DNA of 64,000 bases from SpSt-1165 sp964391725 (GTDB lineage: Bacteria; Chloroflexota; Anaerolineae; Anaerolineales; Anaerolineaceae). The notes under the pieces are model-generated. The model saw only the letters and a program-made list of their open reading frames with translations, did not search any database and was not told the origin of the DNA. The stretch is taken from positions 12,413-76,412 of the forward strand of contig CAYMNB010000009.1 of assembly GCA_964391725.1 (NCBI GenBank), read 5' to 3'. Position 1 is the first letter of the stretch; each line of letters opens with the position of its first letter. This document shows, one piece after another, positions 17,727-26,780 of the stretch. Position numbers and translations under genes: made by a program.

Positions 17727-18572
17727 TCACTTTTTTTCGATTAACATCTCTGGCTTAAATTCAGATACCGGACCCTGATAAGGTTGTATACCAAACATGT
17801 CCGGGTTGTAGGGGCGTTTGAATGACAGAATTGCCAGTTCTGGGCAGTAATTAAAACAACGCAGACACTTAATACATCGGTCATCGAATTGCGGCAATCC
17901 TTCAACCAGGGTGATGTTATCGACCGGGCACAGACGCACGCAACGACCGCAGCTGGTGCATTTCTGGGGATCTACACTCCATAGTTTCATTTTGTAAGAC
18001 TCAAAAGACTTGCGCCAGAAGTAACGTTGGGTCCAGCCGAAACTCCAAAAAGAGTTCTTGCCCATGATCCAGGGTTGGTTGTCAACAATGCGCTGTGCGA
18101 GTTTGGCGGCTCGTTCGGCGGCATGCGGCAATTTTGCCTGAAATAGCTTCAAGATCATGGTGATGATCCAGCCAAAATCAGCATTGATGTTGTTGGGCAT
18201 GTTAAAGTGCACTGCCCAGCGGATCTGGTAGCCTTTGGCTTCGATCAACTTGTGCAAAAAATAGGCGCCATTACCTGACCAGGCAGCCTGGGTGACATAG
18301 ATGAACATGGTTTTTTGCCCGGTCACAACCGGGAGATTGTGGATGAATTTCTGCATGATGAGGGGCGCGTCGGAGCCATAGGTGGGATAGCCAATGCCGA
18401 CCATGGCCGCTTTTTCGATTAATTCCTGCACCTTGGCATCTGTCGCCTGTTCGATGGAGATCGGCTGCGGCTGGCAGCCGCGCTCTTGCAGTTCCTCCGC
18501 GATCTGGTTGCCAACCCACCAGGTGTTGCCGGTGCCTGAGAAGTAAAAGATGGGAATGAATGTTTCCGTCAT
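17727..18572 (-). CDS. EFR1 family ferredoxin with flavodoxin domain
   Basis: A 281-residue electron-transfer protein. The N-terminal flavodoxin-like domain begins with an FMN phosphate loop (FYFSGTGNTWWVG). The C-terminus carries two 4Fe-4S ferredoxin motifs, CTSCGRCVRLCP and CIKCLRCFNYCP, eight cysteines in all. EFR1 proteins occur in anaerobes, and their redox partner is not known. The frame is open six codons upstream, but AGGAG (18579-18583) sits 6 nt before the ATG at 18572, so I start there. It lies 37 nt downstream of the phoR-like gene on the same strand and may be read through from it. Confidence 0.88.
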   Translation of the reverse strand: MTETFIPIFYFSGTGNTWWVGNQIAEELQERGCQPQPISIEQATDAKVQELIEKAAMVGIGYPTYGSDAPLIMQKFIHNLPVVTGQKTMFIYVTQAAWSGNGAYFLHKLIEAKGYQIRWAVHFNMPNNINADFGWIITMILKLFQAKLPHAAERAAKLAQRIVDNQPWIMGKNSFWSFGWTQRYFWRKSFESYKMKLWSVDPQKCTSCGRCVRLCPVDNITLVEGLPQFDDRCIKCLRCFNYCPELAILSFKRPYNPDMFGIQPYQGPVSEFKPEMLIEKK

Positions 18573-18609
18573 TTCTGTCTCCTGTTTCACCTTTTCCTCA
18601 TCAATGATG

Positions 18610-20382
18610 TCATTTTTGTGCCTGCAGGGTTGGGATGGTGAAAGAAAAGGTAGAACCTTTGCCTACCTCACTATCAACCCAGATCCTGCCGCCATGGGCT
18701 TCGATCACGGTTTTGGCGATGGAAAGACCCAGGCCCATGCCTTTGGTGGTGCGGGCGCGGTCTACCTTATAAAAACGTTCAAAAATCTGGCTGGCATCCT
18801 CCGCGGGGATACCAATGCCATTATCGCGAATCGAAACCGTGATCTCGTCTTCGCTCTGTTGAGCACTCACTGTGATCGCCCCGCCGGGCGGGGTGAATTT
18901 GATTGCGTTGTGCAGCAGGTTGGTGATAACAGCGCTCAGGCGTTCGGTATCCGCCATTACCATCGGCAGAAAGCGGGGTAACTCAAGGGTTAAAGAAAGT
19001 TTGGCGCGCTCCGCCTGGGACAGCATGCGTTCGACAGCTGGCTCGAGAATCGTTGCCAGCGGGATTGGTTTGATCTGCAGCGGTACCTCGCCAGACTGGG
19101 TGCGTGATAGCTCCAGCAGTTCTTCGACCAGTTGTGACATGGTTTCAATGGATTCTTCCATTAAGTCCAAGAAATGCTGGGCGGCTTCAGGATCATCGAT
19201 GGCACCGTCTTGCAGGGTTTCCGTCATCAAGCGCAGGGAGGTGATCGGCGTGCGCAGGTCATGGGAGATGTTGGAAATAAAATCTCTGCGGATGGTTTCC
19301 AGTCGGCGTAAGGCGGTCAGGTCCTGCAAAATCAACAAGTAGCCCAGTTCCTGTAATTCAACGAAGGGTGTGATGATGACCTGTAAAAAACGCCCCTGTT
19401 CGCCGCTGGTTTCGATGAGCGCACCCTGCTGTTCGCCACTTTCCTGGCATCTGTGCCACAGGTCAATGACCTGGTGATGGCGCACCACCTCAGCGAAGGA
19501 GTGGCCTACGGAGTCTTCCTGGCGCGTGAGCAATAACTGCATGGCAGCCGGGTTGATGTATTTCACCATGCCAATGTTATCAGTAATCAAGGCGCCATCC
19601 GCCATTTGCTCCAGTACCACTGACAGGCGGTTTTTTTCGCTGTTAATGATCGCCAGCTGGGCTGCAAACCGTTCGCCCATATTGTTGAGAGCGCGGTTCA
19701 ATGACTGCAGGTCCTGCGAACGCGTGTGTGCGATGGTATATTTGAAATCGCCTGCTTCGAGGCGTTCCAAGCGTTCTGCCAGTTCACGGATGGGGCGGGC
19801 GTTGTTGTTGGAAATAATGATCGAGATGAGGATAAAGATGACCACCATGGTGCCGGTCAACAGGGTGATGATCTGCGATACCTGGTTCAGGTAAGCATTG
19901 AAAGTTGTTGAAGGAATCGCAACCCGCACCACACCGACCATCTCGCCGGCGTGCACTGCGCTTGCTGCGGTGTAGATAACTTCTTCCTGCAGGGTGGCGC
20001 TGCCGCGGATATTGGCACCTTCACCAAAACGGATGGCTTGCTGCACTTCGGGGCGGTATAAGTGGTTATCCATGGTCAGGCGGTCATCATTTGATTCGCC
20101 CAATACGGTGCCATCAGGGGCGATGAGGGTGACTCTTGCGTTTAACAGTTGTGCGTAATGGCGGGCGATGTCATCGATCCCTTCAGAAGGGGTGGCTTGT
20201 GCCAGTTGCGGCGCCAGCACTTCTGCCAGCAAATGGGACTCACCCAACAATTTTTCCTGATAGACGTTGAGGAAGGTATTGCGCAACAGGGTGGTAACTG
20301 ACAGGGCAAGAATCATCATACCCACTACAATGATGATGATGAAGGGGATCGCAATTCGATTGCGCAAGCTGTTGCGCAACAT
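18610..20382 (-). CDS. phoR: Sensor histidine kinase, PhoR/WalK type
   Basis: A membrane sensor kinase of 590 residues from the ATG at 20382 (a TTG two codons earlier is also possible). Layout: first membrane helix about 10-32, extracytoplasmic sensor domain, second helix about 172-193, HAMP 194-248, PAS 252-350, and HisKA with phospho-acceptor in FISNISHDLRTP (His about 374). HATPase follows, with NLLHNAIKFTPPGG, DNGIGIP and GMGLGLSIAKTV boxes. It starts 2 nt after the stop of the response regulator gene, so the pair is translationally linked. Its position beside pstSCAB supports phosphate sensing, but PhoR and WalK cannot be told apart by sequence alone. Confidence 0.88.
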   Translation of the reverse strand: MLRNSLRNRIAIPFIIIIVVGMMILALSVTTLLRNTFLNVYQEKLLGESHLLAEVLAPQLAQATPSEGIDDIARHYAQLLNARVTLIAPDGTVLGESNDDRLTMDNHLYRPEVQQAIRFGEGANIRGSATLQEEVIYTAASAVHAGEMVGVVRVAIPSTTFNAYLNQVSQIITLLTGTMVVIFILISIIISNNNARPIRELAERLERLEAGDFKYTIAHTRSQDLQSLNRALNNMGERFAAQLAIINSEKNRLSVVLEQMADGALITDNIGMVKYINPAAMQLLLTRQEDSVGHSFAEVVRHHQVIDLWHRCQESGEQQGALIETSGEQGRFLQVIITPFVELQELGYLLILQDLTALRRLETIRRDFISNISHDLRTPITSLRLMTETLQDGAIDDPEAAQHFLDLMEESIETMSQLVEELLELSRTQSGEVPLQIKPIPLATILEPAVERMLSQAERAKLSLTLELPRFLPMVMADTERLSAVITNLLHNAIKFTPPGGAITVSAQQSEDEITVSIRDNGIGIPAEDASQIFERFYKVDRARTTKGMGLGLSIAKTVIEAHGGRIWVDSEVGKGSTFSFTIPTLQAQK

Positions 20383-20384
20383 GG

Positions 20385-21101
20385 TCAACCCTCGAAGCGA
20401 TAACCGGTGCCGTGGATGGTGATAATGCGGGCGGGGTTGGCCGGATCGGGTTCAATTTTTTCACGCAGCCAGCGGATATGCACGTCTACGGTGCGGGTGC
20501 CGCCGGTATATTCCCAACCCCACACTTCGCGCAGAATGGTGTCACGTGAGAGAGCGGCACGGCGGTGAGAGGCAAGATAGTGCAGCAGGTCATATTCTTT
20601 GGGTTTCATGACGAGGATTTGACTGTTGCGCGTCACCTCACGGCGATTGTTATCGATGACCAGGTCGCCATGCTGCAGGATTTGTTTGGCGTCCCCCGAT
20701 TCGTTTTTTCCTTTTTGATCGGCGTCATCCTGAATCATCTTCATGCGGCGCAGGTGGGCTTTGACGCGTGAAAGAAGTTCGCGCATGCTGAACGGTTTGA
20801 CAATGTAGTCATCGGCGCCCATCTCCAACCCCAGTACGCGGTCAATCTCACCCGAGCGGGCGGTCAGCATGATGATGGGCAGGTTAAGTTCTTTGCGCAA
20901 GATGCGGCAGACTTCAAACCCATCCACGTTGGGCAGCATGATATCCAGGATCATCATATCCGGTTGGTGCTGCTTGGCGAGTGTGATGGCGGTTTCACCG
21001 TCGGCGGCAATAAGAATTTCATATCCCTGTTGACGCAGGTTATAGGCGATGGTTTCCCGCAAAGCGAGTTCGTCTTCAACTACCAGAATTGTTTCGGTCA
21101 T
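20385..21101 (-). CDS. phoB: Response regulator, PhoB/PhoP type
   Basis: A 238-residue OmpR/PhoB-family transcription factor. The receiver domain has acidic residues in VVEDE, the phospho-acceptor Asp53 (MMILDIMLPNVDG) and a MLTARSGE block. The C-terminal winged helix ends with the usual VDVHIRWLREKIEPDP and GTGYRFEG. First gene of a two-gene unit with the sensor kinase. A -10 box (TATAAT on the minus strand, 21138-21133) and a PHO-box-like repeat lie upstream, which suggests autoregulation. With pst genes next door, a role in phosphate starvation is likely. Confidence 0.92.
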   Translation of the reverse strand: MTETILVVEDELALRETIAYNLRQQGYEILIAADGETAITLAKQHQPDMMILDIMLPNVDGFEVCRILRKELNLPIIMLTARSGEIDRVLGLEMGADDYIVKPFSMRELLSRVKAHLRRMKMIQDDADQKGKNESGDAKQILQHGDLVIDNNRREVTRNSQILVMKPKEYDLLHYLASHRRAALSRDTILREVWGWEYTGGTRTVDVHIRWLREKIEPDPANPARIITIHGTGYRFEG

Positions 21102-21132
21102 GGTTGATCTTTTCTGTTAACAAACTGAATTG

Positions 21133-21185
21133 ATTATAACAAAATGCTACCTGTTGAACGGATGAATAGTTTAACGGATTGTTAA
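21133..21185 (-). promoter_or_regulatory. Candidate phoB promoter with PHO-box-like repeat
   Basis: On the minus strand TTAACA (21185-21180) and TTAAAC (21174-21169) are exactly 11 nt apart, the spacing of PhoP/PhoB boxes in many phyla. They are followed by TATAAT at 21138-21133. No -35 hexamer is evident, as in activator-dependent promoters. The start codon is 31 nt beyond the -10 box. Confidence 0.45.
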
Positions 21186-21188
21186 AGC

Positions 21189-21629
21189 TCAATGAATTGC
21201 CTCCTGCCGGGCGGGCAGGTGCTCGTTGATGATTGTCATGGCTTCCGTTACTGCCAGTTGCACATAAGGCGTGCAGGAGGGGACTTTGCGGCGCTCACTC
21301 AGTTCAAAGCACAACAGCGAATCTGCACCGCAGTTGGTTTCAAAGTTGTGCAGGTATTCCAGACAGAGTCTGGTCAGCAGGGTATCATCCTCATCCGGCT
21401 GTGTGCGGCCGAACAGCGAACCCAGCACGATCAAACCGCCGCTGACTGCACCGCAGATGTGCTGCTGGGTGCCAGCGATGCCGCCCATGAAAGCATCGGA
21501 AGCTTTCATAAGGGCTGGATCAGCGTTACCATGTACCAGTTCCAGCAGGGTGCGCGTCACGGCTTCAGAGCAGTGGTAGCCCTGTGAGAAATAGTGTGCT
21601 GAAAGATGCGCGCCTGCGTTCTCTGTCAT
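21189..21629 (-). CDS. C-GCAxxG-C-C family protein
   Basis: A protein of about 146 residues of the C_GCAxxG_C_C family, small cysteine-rich proteins thought to bind metal or a redox centre. The core ICGAVSGGLIVLG is present, with further cysteines in YHCSEAV, RLCLEYL, TNCGADSLLC and PSCTPY. A TTG two codons upstream is an alternative start. GGGTGAG lies about 8 nt before the chosen ATG. It sits between phoB and pstB on the same strand as both, but whether it has a phosphate role is not evident. Function is unknown for the family in general. Confidence 0.8.
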   Translation of the reverse strand: MTENAGAHLSAHYFSQGYHCSEAVTRTLLELVHGNADPALMKASDAFMGGIAGTQQHICGAVSGGLIVLGSLFGRTQPDEDDTLLTRLCLEYLHNFETNCGADSLLCFELSERRKVPSCTPYVQLAVTEAMTIINEHLPARQEAIH

Positions 21630-21684
21630 TTTCAAGTCTCACCCTTTTTTCTACGCAAACCTTCAGGATGATTGTAACAAAGTT

Positions 21685-22506
21685 TCAGCCAAATTTGCCT
21701 GCCACATAGTCCGCGGTTTCTTCCATCAGCGGGTTGGTGAACAAACCGACGGTGGTGTTGAACTCCACCAGAACCCCGATACGCTCATCAATGCGCTCCT
21801 TCTCAAGCGAAAGGAAGGCGGTGTAATCTGAGACACGGCTCGCCTGGCTCATATTGTGGGTAACGATGACGATGGTGTATTGTTCTTTGAGCTGTTCCAT
21901 CAGGTTTTCGATATGCATGGTGGCGATTGGGTCGAGGGCAGAAGCGGGTTCATCCATCAGCAGCACTTCGGGTTCGGTAGCCAGGGCACGCGCGATACAC
22001 AGACGCTGCTGCTGACCGCCGGAAAGCTCCAACCCGCTTTTGTTCAATTTGTCTTTGACCTCATCCCACAGGGCGGCTTGTTTCAGGCTGCGCATCACCA
22101 GTTCGTCCAGGTCGCCCTGGTAATGGTTGAGGCGCGCCCCAAAGGCGACGTTGTTGTAGATGCTCTTGGGCAGCGGGTTGGGCTTCTGGAATACCATGCC
22201 GACATTGCGGCGGATCATCACCGGGTTGGTGTTTTCCTCGTAGATATTTTTTCCGTTGAATAGAACCTGGCCTTCGGTACGTGCTTCCGGGTTGAGGTCG
22301 TTCATGCGGTTCATAGAGCGCAGCAGGGTGCTTTTACCGCAGCCAGACGGGCCGATGAACGCTGTGATTTTGTTGCGCGGGATATCCAGGGAGATTTTAT
22401 CGATCGCCATGCGGTTGTTGTAATATACAATCAGATCTCGTATGGAAAAGACCGGGTCTTCGATGGGGATGGCAGCCTGTTGGTGGGCCTGTACTTGCAT
22501 GGTCAT
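21685..22506 (-). CDS. pstB: Phosphate ABC transporter ATP-binding protein (first copy)
   Basis: ATPase of the high-affinity phosphate importer, about 273 residues. Walker A GPSGCGKS, signature LSGGQQQR, Walker B VLLMDEPASALDP and a His switch (IVTHNMSQA) are intact. Three in-frame ATGs lie at 22512, 22506 and 22500. AAAGGAA is best spaced (8 nt) for 22506. It is the last gene of pstSCAB on the minus strand, following pstA by 6 nt from the first ATG. A second pstB copy is found at 25981-26763. Confidence 0.95.
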   Translation of the reverse strand: MTMQVQAHQQAAIPIEDPVFSIRDLIVYYNNRMAIDKISLDIPRNKITAFIGPSGCGKSTLLRSMNRMNDLNPEARTEGQVLFNGKNIYEENTNPVMIRRNVGMVFQKPNPLPKSIYNNVAFGARLNHYQGDLDELVMRSLKQAALWDEVKDKLNKSGLELSGGQQQRLCIARALATEPEVLLMDEPASALDPIATMHIENLMEQLKEQYTIVIVTHNMSQASRVSDYTAFLSLEKERIDERIGVLVEFNTTVGLFTNPLMEETADYVAGKFG

Positions 22507-22518
22507 GGTCATTTCCTT

Positions 22519-23526
22519 TTACCAGCGGGTTTCAAAGCGATTGCGCAGAAAGGTCGCAACCGCGTTCATGCTCAACAATACTGCTAACAACACCATGATA
22601 CCGGCAGCCGCCAGATGAATACGGAAATCGGCCTGCGGGAAAGAGATCCAGTTGTAGATCTGGATGGGCATGGCGGTGAACTGATCCCAAATAGAATCAG
22701 GCAAAAAGGGCACATAGGAGAAGGCACCCATAATGAGCAGTGGGGCGGTTTCACCGATGGCACGGCTTAAGGCAAGGATGATACCGGTCAGAATGCCAGG
22801 GGCGGCAATCGGCAGTACATTGGTGTTAACTACCTGCCAGCGGGTGGCCCCCAGGGCAAAGGCACCCAACCGAATGGAGTTGGGAACCGCGCGGATGGCT
22901 TCTCGTGCAGAAATGATAATGATCGGGAGGATCAAGAGACCCATGGTCAACCCACCAGCCACCATGCTGCGGCCGAAGGGCAGGTGGATTTCCAGCCAGG
23001 GGATACCGAACAAATTGAAAATCCAGCCGCCAACTGCGCCGGGGTTAACAGGAATGTTGAAGGTGGTTACGAACCAGCTGCCAGGTGAAAAAATGCCATA
23101 CATTCGTCCGAACACCACCAGCCCCAGCATGCCGTATACGATAGAGGGCACACCGGCCAGGTTGTTGATGTTGATGTTGATGAAATTGGTCAGCCAGTTT
23201 TTCGGGGCATATTCTTCCAGGTAGATGGCAGCCCCGATGCCAACCGGTATACAAAACGCACCTGTCACGGCAAGTACAATGGCACTGCCGACGATGGCGG
23301 ATTTCATGCCCGCCTCTTCTGGCTTGCGCGAGTGGAAGTTGGTGAACAACTCGGGCCGTACCCATTCGTGGCCTTTAATGACAATATCTGCCAGCAGGAA
23401 TGCCAGCATGATCAAGCCAAACAGGGTTGCCATCAGGATTATGACAAAGAATATGCGGCCGATCCACTGGCGCAGCCCAAGGCGTTCTTTAAAATTACTA
23501 TTAATGGTTTCGGTGGCAGTGCTCAT
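22519..23526 (-). CDS. pstA: Phosphate ABC transporter permease PstA
   Basis: A 335-residue inner-membrane permease with six membrane helices, including an N-terminal one at about 25-48, and the EAA-type loop SAREAIRAVPNSIRLGAFALGAT of binding-protein-dependent transporters (given here only as the landmark near residue 205). The central part has a longer loop between helices (about 135-175) than Escherichia coli PstA. The start overlaps the pstC stop by one base (TAATG), so translation is coupled. With PstC it forms the phosphate channel. Confidence 0.94.
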   Translation of the reverse strand: MSTATETINSNFKERLGLRQWIGRIFFVIILMATLFGLIMLAFLLADIVIKGHEWVRPELFTNFHSRKPEEAGMKSAIVGSAIVLAVTGAFCIPVGIGAAIYLEEYAPKNWLTNFINININNLAGVPSIVYGMLGLVVFGRMYGIFSPGSWFVTTFNIPVNPGAVGGWIFNLFGIPWLEIHLPFGRSMVAGGLTMGLLILPIIIISAREAIRAVPNSIRLGAFALGATRWQVVNTNVLPIAAPGILTGIILALSRAIGETAPLLIMGAFSYVPFLPDSIWDQFTAMPIQIYNWISFPQADFRIHLAAAGIMVLLAVLLSMNAVATFLRNRFETRW

Positions 23527-24512
23527 TATTCATACACCTCGCGGAATTTATTAAGAATTCTATTGCTGATGATGTTCATCAGGAAGGTCATTGAGAACAG
23601 AGTAGCGCCCACCGCGAAAATCGATTGACTATTGATGGTACCCTGCGGGGCATCACCAAAACTGACCTGAACGATGAAGGCGGTCATGGTTTGCACACTA
23701 TCAAGCGGGTTGAGGGTCATGCGTGGTGTGGCGCCGGCAGCGATGGTGACTGCCATGGTTTCACCGATGGCGCGTGATATGGCGATGATGAAAGCGGAGA
23801 TGATGCCGCTGAGGGCGGCCGGAACGACCACTTTGGTGGCAACCTCAAATTTGGTGGCACCCAGGGCATAGGCGCCTTCGCGCAGGGAGCGGGGCACAGA
23901 ACGCATGGCATCTTCGCTGATGGATGTGACCATGGGGATGATCATGATACCAACCACAATGGCGGCGCTCAGGGCATTGAAAAAGCCCATGCGTCCACCC
24001 AGGGTTTCTTCCACAAAGGTTTTCAGCAGGGGAGTGACAAAACTGATCGCAAAGTAGCCATATACAACGGTAGGAATGCCCGCAAGGATTTCAATGGCGG
24101 GTTTCAGAACCTTGCGCAATTTGCTGGAGGCATATTCACTCAAGAAGATAGCGCTGCCAAGACCCAGGGGTATGGCGATCGCACCAGAAATTAAGGCGAT
24201 CATCATGGTGCCGCGGATCAATGGCCTGACGCCGAAGTTGGTAGATTTCACCTCGGAAGCCAGCGGGCGCCAGTCGGTGCCGGTGAAGTAATCCCACAGG
24301 TTGACTTCAGGCCGGGCGAAGAAACCGATGGTTTCGCTGAACAGAGAAAAGATAATGCCGATGGTGACGAAAATTCCTAAAATCGCACATAGAAAGACGA
24401 TACTGTGGACAAGTTTATCAGCGGATTTACGCTGTCTGAGGTTGCTCATCTGCGCGGCAGTGAGCAACTGGGTGTTGACTCCAGTTTGTTTTCTCAAAAG
24501 TTGACTAAGCAT
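23526..24512 (-). CDS. pstC: Phosphate ABC transporter permease PstC
   Basis: A 328-residue permease partner of PstA. Six membrane helices are visible, with the first at about 34-58. The family motif EILAGIPTVVYGYFA and the EAA-type loop (SVPRSLREGAYALGATKFE) are clear. It ends overlapping pstA by one base. It is 109 nt downstream of pstS, and the gap contains a stable hairpin likely to reduce permease expression relative to the binding protein. Confidence 0.94.
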   Translation of the reverse strand: MLSQLLRKQTGVNTQLLTAAQMSNLRQRKSADKLVHSIVFLCAILGIFVTIGIIFSLFSETIGFFARPEVNLWDYFTGTDWRPLASEVKSTNFGVRPLIRGTMMIALISGAIAIPLGLGSAIFLSEYASSKLRKVLKPAIEILAGIPTVVYGYFAISFVTPLLKTFVEETLGGRMGFFNALSAAIVVGIMIIPMVTSISEDAMRSVPRSLREGAYALGATKFEVATKVVVPAALSGIISAFIIAISRAIGETMAVTIAAGATPRMTLNPLDSVQTMTAFIVQVSFGDAPQGTINSQSIFAVGATLFSMTFLMNIISNRILNKFREVYE

Positions 24513-24551
24513 ATTGACCTCTATTTTTGCTGCGTTTTGAGTTTTTACTGC

Positions 24552-24589
24552 TCAGAGGGACAGATGTTTTTGGGTATCTGTCCCTCTGA
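24552..24589 (-). terminator. Intra-operon hairpin between pstS and pstC
   Basis: A perfect 14-bp stem (TCAGAGGGACAGAT with ATCTGTCCCTCTGA) and 10-nt loop, placed after the pstS stop. There is no T-run on the minus strand, so it probably acts as partial terminator or 3'-end stabiliser, giving more PstS than permease. This is inferred from position. Confidence 0.6.
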
Positions 24590-24621
24590 ATTTTACGTCA
24601 GAAACGAAGGGTTTGGAGTAA

Positions 24622-25665
24622 TTATTGTGCCAGGGTGCTGTTCACCAGATCGATATTGGACTGATAAGTACCGGTGGGGGGCATAGAGTAGCCGACCTCA
24701 TCCATAATGAAGGGGGCGCCGCTGTCACTGAGGAAGAATTTGACGAACTCAGCCACCTGGGGTTTGGTTTTCAACGATTCGATGTTGACATAGATGAACA
24801 GGGGGCGAGAAAGGGGATTGTAGGAGCCATCCTGCACGGTATCGTTGGAGGGGACGACGGCGTCGCCGTTTTTGTTGACAACGGGGACAGCGCGCACGGC
24901 TTCGGTGTTATTGATGTAGTAAGCGAAGCCGAAGAAACCGAAGGAGTAGAGCTCGTTGGCGATACCATCGAGGAGGACGTTGTCGTCGGATGAGAAGGTG
25001 GTGTTGGCGTCCTGGCGCAGGTCTTTTTCGCCGGTCTCTTTTTCAACGATCTCGGTCATGTAGTCGCGGGTGCCGCTGTCGGGATCGGGGATGAAGAAGA
25101 GGATTTCTTCATCGGGGTAGGAAGGATCGAGGTCCGACCATTTGGTGACAGTGGTGCTGGCGCTGAGGAGCAAACCGAGTTGTTCAGGGGTGACAGATTC
25201 GAGCCAGTCATTGTCGGGGTTGACCATGACGGTGAGGCCGTCGAGGGCGATGAAGAGTTCGATGTATTCGATGCCGTTGGTTTCACACAGTTCAGCTTCG
25301 GAATCAGCGCCGGTTTTGATGGCGCGGGAAGCGTCTGAGATATCGGTTTCACCGATACAGAACTTCTTGAAGCCGCCGCCGGTGCCAGACAGGCCAACGG
25401 AGATGCGCACGTTGGGGGCAACCGCTGCGAATTCTTCCGCCACAGCGGTGGTGATGGGGTAGACGGTCGAGGAACCATCTGCGATCACATCGCCGGACAG
25501 GGCGGCCAGTTCGTCGGCTTCTATCTCGACGACTTCTTCCACAACTGTTTCAGCTGCGGGCGCCTGGGTGGCTTCAGGGGCTGGGGTGCTGGTCTGGCAC
25601 GCCGAGATTGCCATCATGGCAATCAGCAAGACCAACATCATAGCAAAAAACTTCTTTTTCAACAT
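24622..25665 (-). CDS. pstS: Phosphate-binding lipoprotein PstS
   Basis: A 347-residue phosphate-binding protein. Signal peptide 1-22 ends in lipobox AISAC (Cys23), so it is a membrane-anchored lipoprotein. A Pro/Ala/Thr and acidic linker follows (24-54). Phosphate-contact blocks are visible: DGSSTVYPITTAV, SGTGGGFKKFCIGETDISDASR, and PDSGTRDYM. AGGAGAA precedes the ATG well. First gene of pstSCAB. The divergent region upstream holds PHO-box-like repeats. Confidence 0.95.
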   Translation of the reverse strand: MLKKKFFAMMLVLLIAMMAISACQTSTPAPEATQAPAAETVVEEVVEIEADELAALSGDVIADGSSTVYPITTAVAEEFAAVAPNVRISVGLSGTGGGFKKFCIGETDISDASRAIKTGADSEAELCETNGIEYIELFIALDGLTVMVNPDNDWLESVTPEQLGLLLSASTTVTKWSDLDPSYPDEEILFFIPDPDSGTRDYMTEIVEKETGEKDLRQDANTTFSSDDNVLLDGIANELYSFGFFGFAYYINNTEAVRAVPVVNKNGDAVVPSNDTVQDGSYNPLSRPLFIYVNIESLKTKPQVAEFVKFFLSDSGAPFIMDEVGYSMPPTGTYQSNIDLVNSTLAQ

Positions 25666-25733
25666 TCTTGTTCTCCTAGTATATTTTTGAATTTACCGTT
25701 ACAACAAATCGAAAAAATTGTATCAATCAATGT

Positions 25734-25761
25734 TTATCAACTTGTTAACGTCCAGTTAAGG
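25734..25761 (+). promoter_or_regulatory. PHO-box-like repeats, pstS side
   Basis: TTATCA (25734), TTAACG (25745) and TTAAGG (25756) begin at exact 11-nt intervals. The core GTTAAC is palindromic, so the site could serve the leftward pstS promoter. Weaker match than the second group. Confidence 0.45.
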
Positions 25762-25837
25762 ATTGGTTTTGGACGTTTTTTTTAAAGTTTGATGCAAAAT
25801 AGGAGCAATCACGGATGAATTTCAGGTTCATGTGTCA

Positions 25838-25876
25838 TTAACATCTTGTTAACAAACCATTCAACCTTTGTTAATT
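25838..25876 (+). promoter_or_regulatory. PHO-box-like array of four hexamers, pstB2 side
   Basis: TTAACA (25838), TTAACA (25849), TTCAAC (25860) and TTAATT (25871) start at exact 11-nt steps, as in the TT(A/T/C)ACA boxes bound by PhoP in Bacillus. The array points towards pstB2-phoU and ends about 100 nt before the start codon. Binding by the PhoB-type regulator of this window is inferred. Confidence 0.6.
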
Positions 25877-25980
25877 GGCGGGTGGTAGGATTGCATAGAT
25901 AGGTTGATAGTTCCTTATATTGGAAAATTTTCCGATGAGGTGCTAACCAAAGTAAGCTTTCGAAGGACGTGTGGCATTTG

Positions 25981-26763
25981 ATGAGCAATCAGAATAACCG
26001 CAAAACGAAATTGCAGACCCAGAATTATGCTCTGTATTACGGCAATTTTCAGGCATTGAAGGACATCAATATTGAAATTCCAGAACGGCAGGTGACGGCA
26101 TTAATCGGTCCCTCTGGCTGCGGGAAGAGCACCTTTTTGCGCACTTTCAACCGCATGAATGACCTGATCCCCAATGTGCGGGTGGAAGGCAAGGCTTTGT
26201 TAAACAATGATGACATCTTTGACATGGACGTGGTCGCGTTGCGGCAGCATGTGGGCATGGTTTTTCAGCAGCCCAACCCTTTCCCCAAGTCAATCTATGA
26301 CAATGTCGCCTATGGTCCGCGCATTAATGGACACCCCAGCCGCAGCGAGTTGGATGACATCGTCGAGCGCAGCCTGAAAGGCGCGGCCATGTGGGATGAG
26401 GTCAAAGATGACCTCAAACGGTCTGGCCTGGCGCTATCGGGCGGGCAGCAGCAGCGCCTGTGCATCGCGCGCTGTCTGGCGGTGGAACCTGAGGTGATTT
26501 TGATGGATGAACCGGCTTCCGCGTTAGATCCGATCGCCACCGCGCGCATTGAAGAATTGATCCGCGAGCTAAAAGAGCACTACACTATTTTGATTGTGAC
26601 CCACAACATGCAGCAGGCGGCGCGCATTTCAGACTTTACCGCCTTTTTCTATACCGATGAATCTCGCACCGGACAATTGATGGAGTTCAATGCCACCCGT
26701 GAGATTTTTACCAACCCCAAAAACAAACTGACCGAAGATTATATCACCGGGCGCTTTGGGTAA
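25981..26763 (+). CDS. pstB: Phosphate ABC transporter ATP-binding protein (second copy)
   Basis: A 260-residue PstB from the ATG at 25981 (in-frame GTG at 25969 and TTG at 25978 are alternatives). Walker A GPSGCGKS (43-50), signature LSGGQQQR, Walker B VILMDEPASALDP and a His switch (IVTHNMQQA) are all intact. It differs from the first copy over most of its length, so this is not a recent duplication. It is divergent from pstSCAB, behind a PHO-box-like array, and followed 17 nt later by phoU. The pair may serve the same PstCA channel under different control. Confidence 0.94.
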   Translation: MSNQNNRKTKLQTQNYALYYGNFQALKDINIEIPERQVTALIGPSGCGKSTFLRTFNRMNDLIPNVRVEGKALLNNDDIFDMDVVALRQHVGMVFQQPNPFPKSIYDNVAYGPRINGHPSRSELDDIVERSLKGAAMWDEVKDDLKRSGLALSGGQQQRLCIARCLAVEPEVILMDEPASALDPIATARIEELIRELKEHYTILIVTHNMQQAARISDFTAFFYTDESRTGQLMEFNATREIFTNPKNKLTEDYITGRFG

Positions 26764-26780
26764 GCGGTGAGGAACAGAGT

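Larger units (their letters stand above)
25666..25980. promoter_or_regulatory. Divergent pstS / pstB2 control region
   Basis: This 315-nt region lies between pstS (minus) and the second pstB (plus). It contains two groups of TTAACA-like hexamers at 11-nt steps, listed separately, and is A+T-rich. No RNA gene was seen. It is the likely regulatory centre for both phosphate transcription units. Confidence 0.6.

Noticed and set aside
21685..26763. The two pstB genes as a recent transposon-type duplication
   Set aside because: The proteins differ throughout and there are no flanking repeats or transposase genes.
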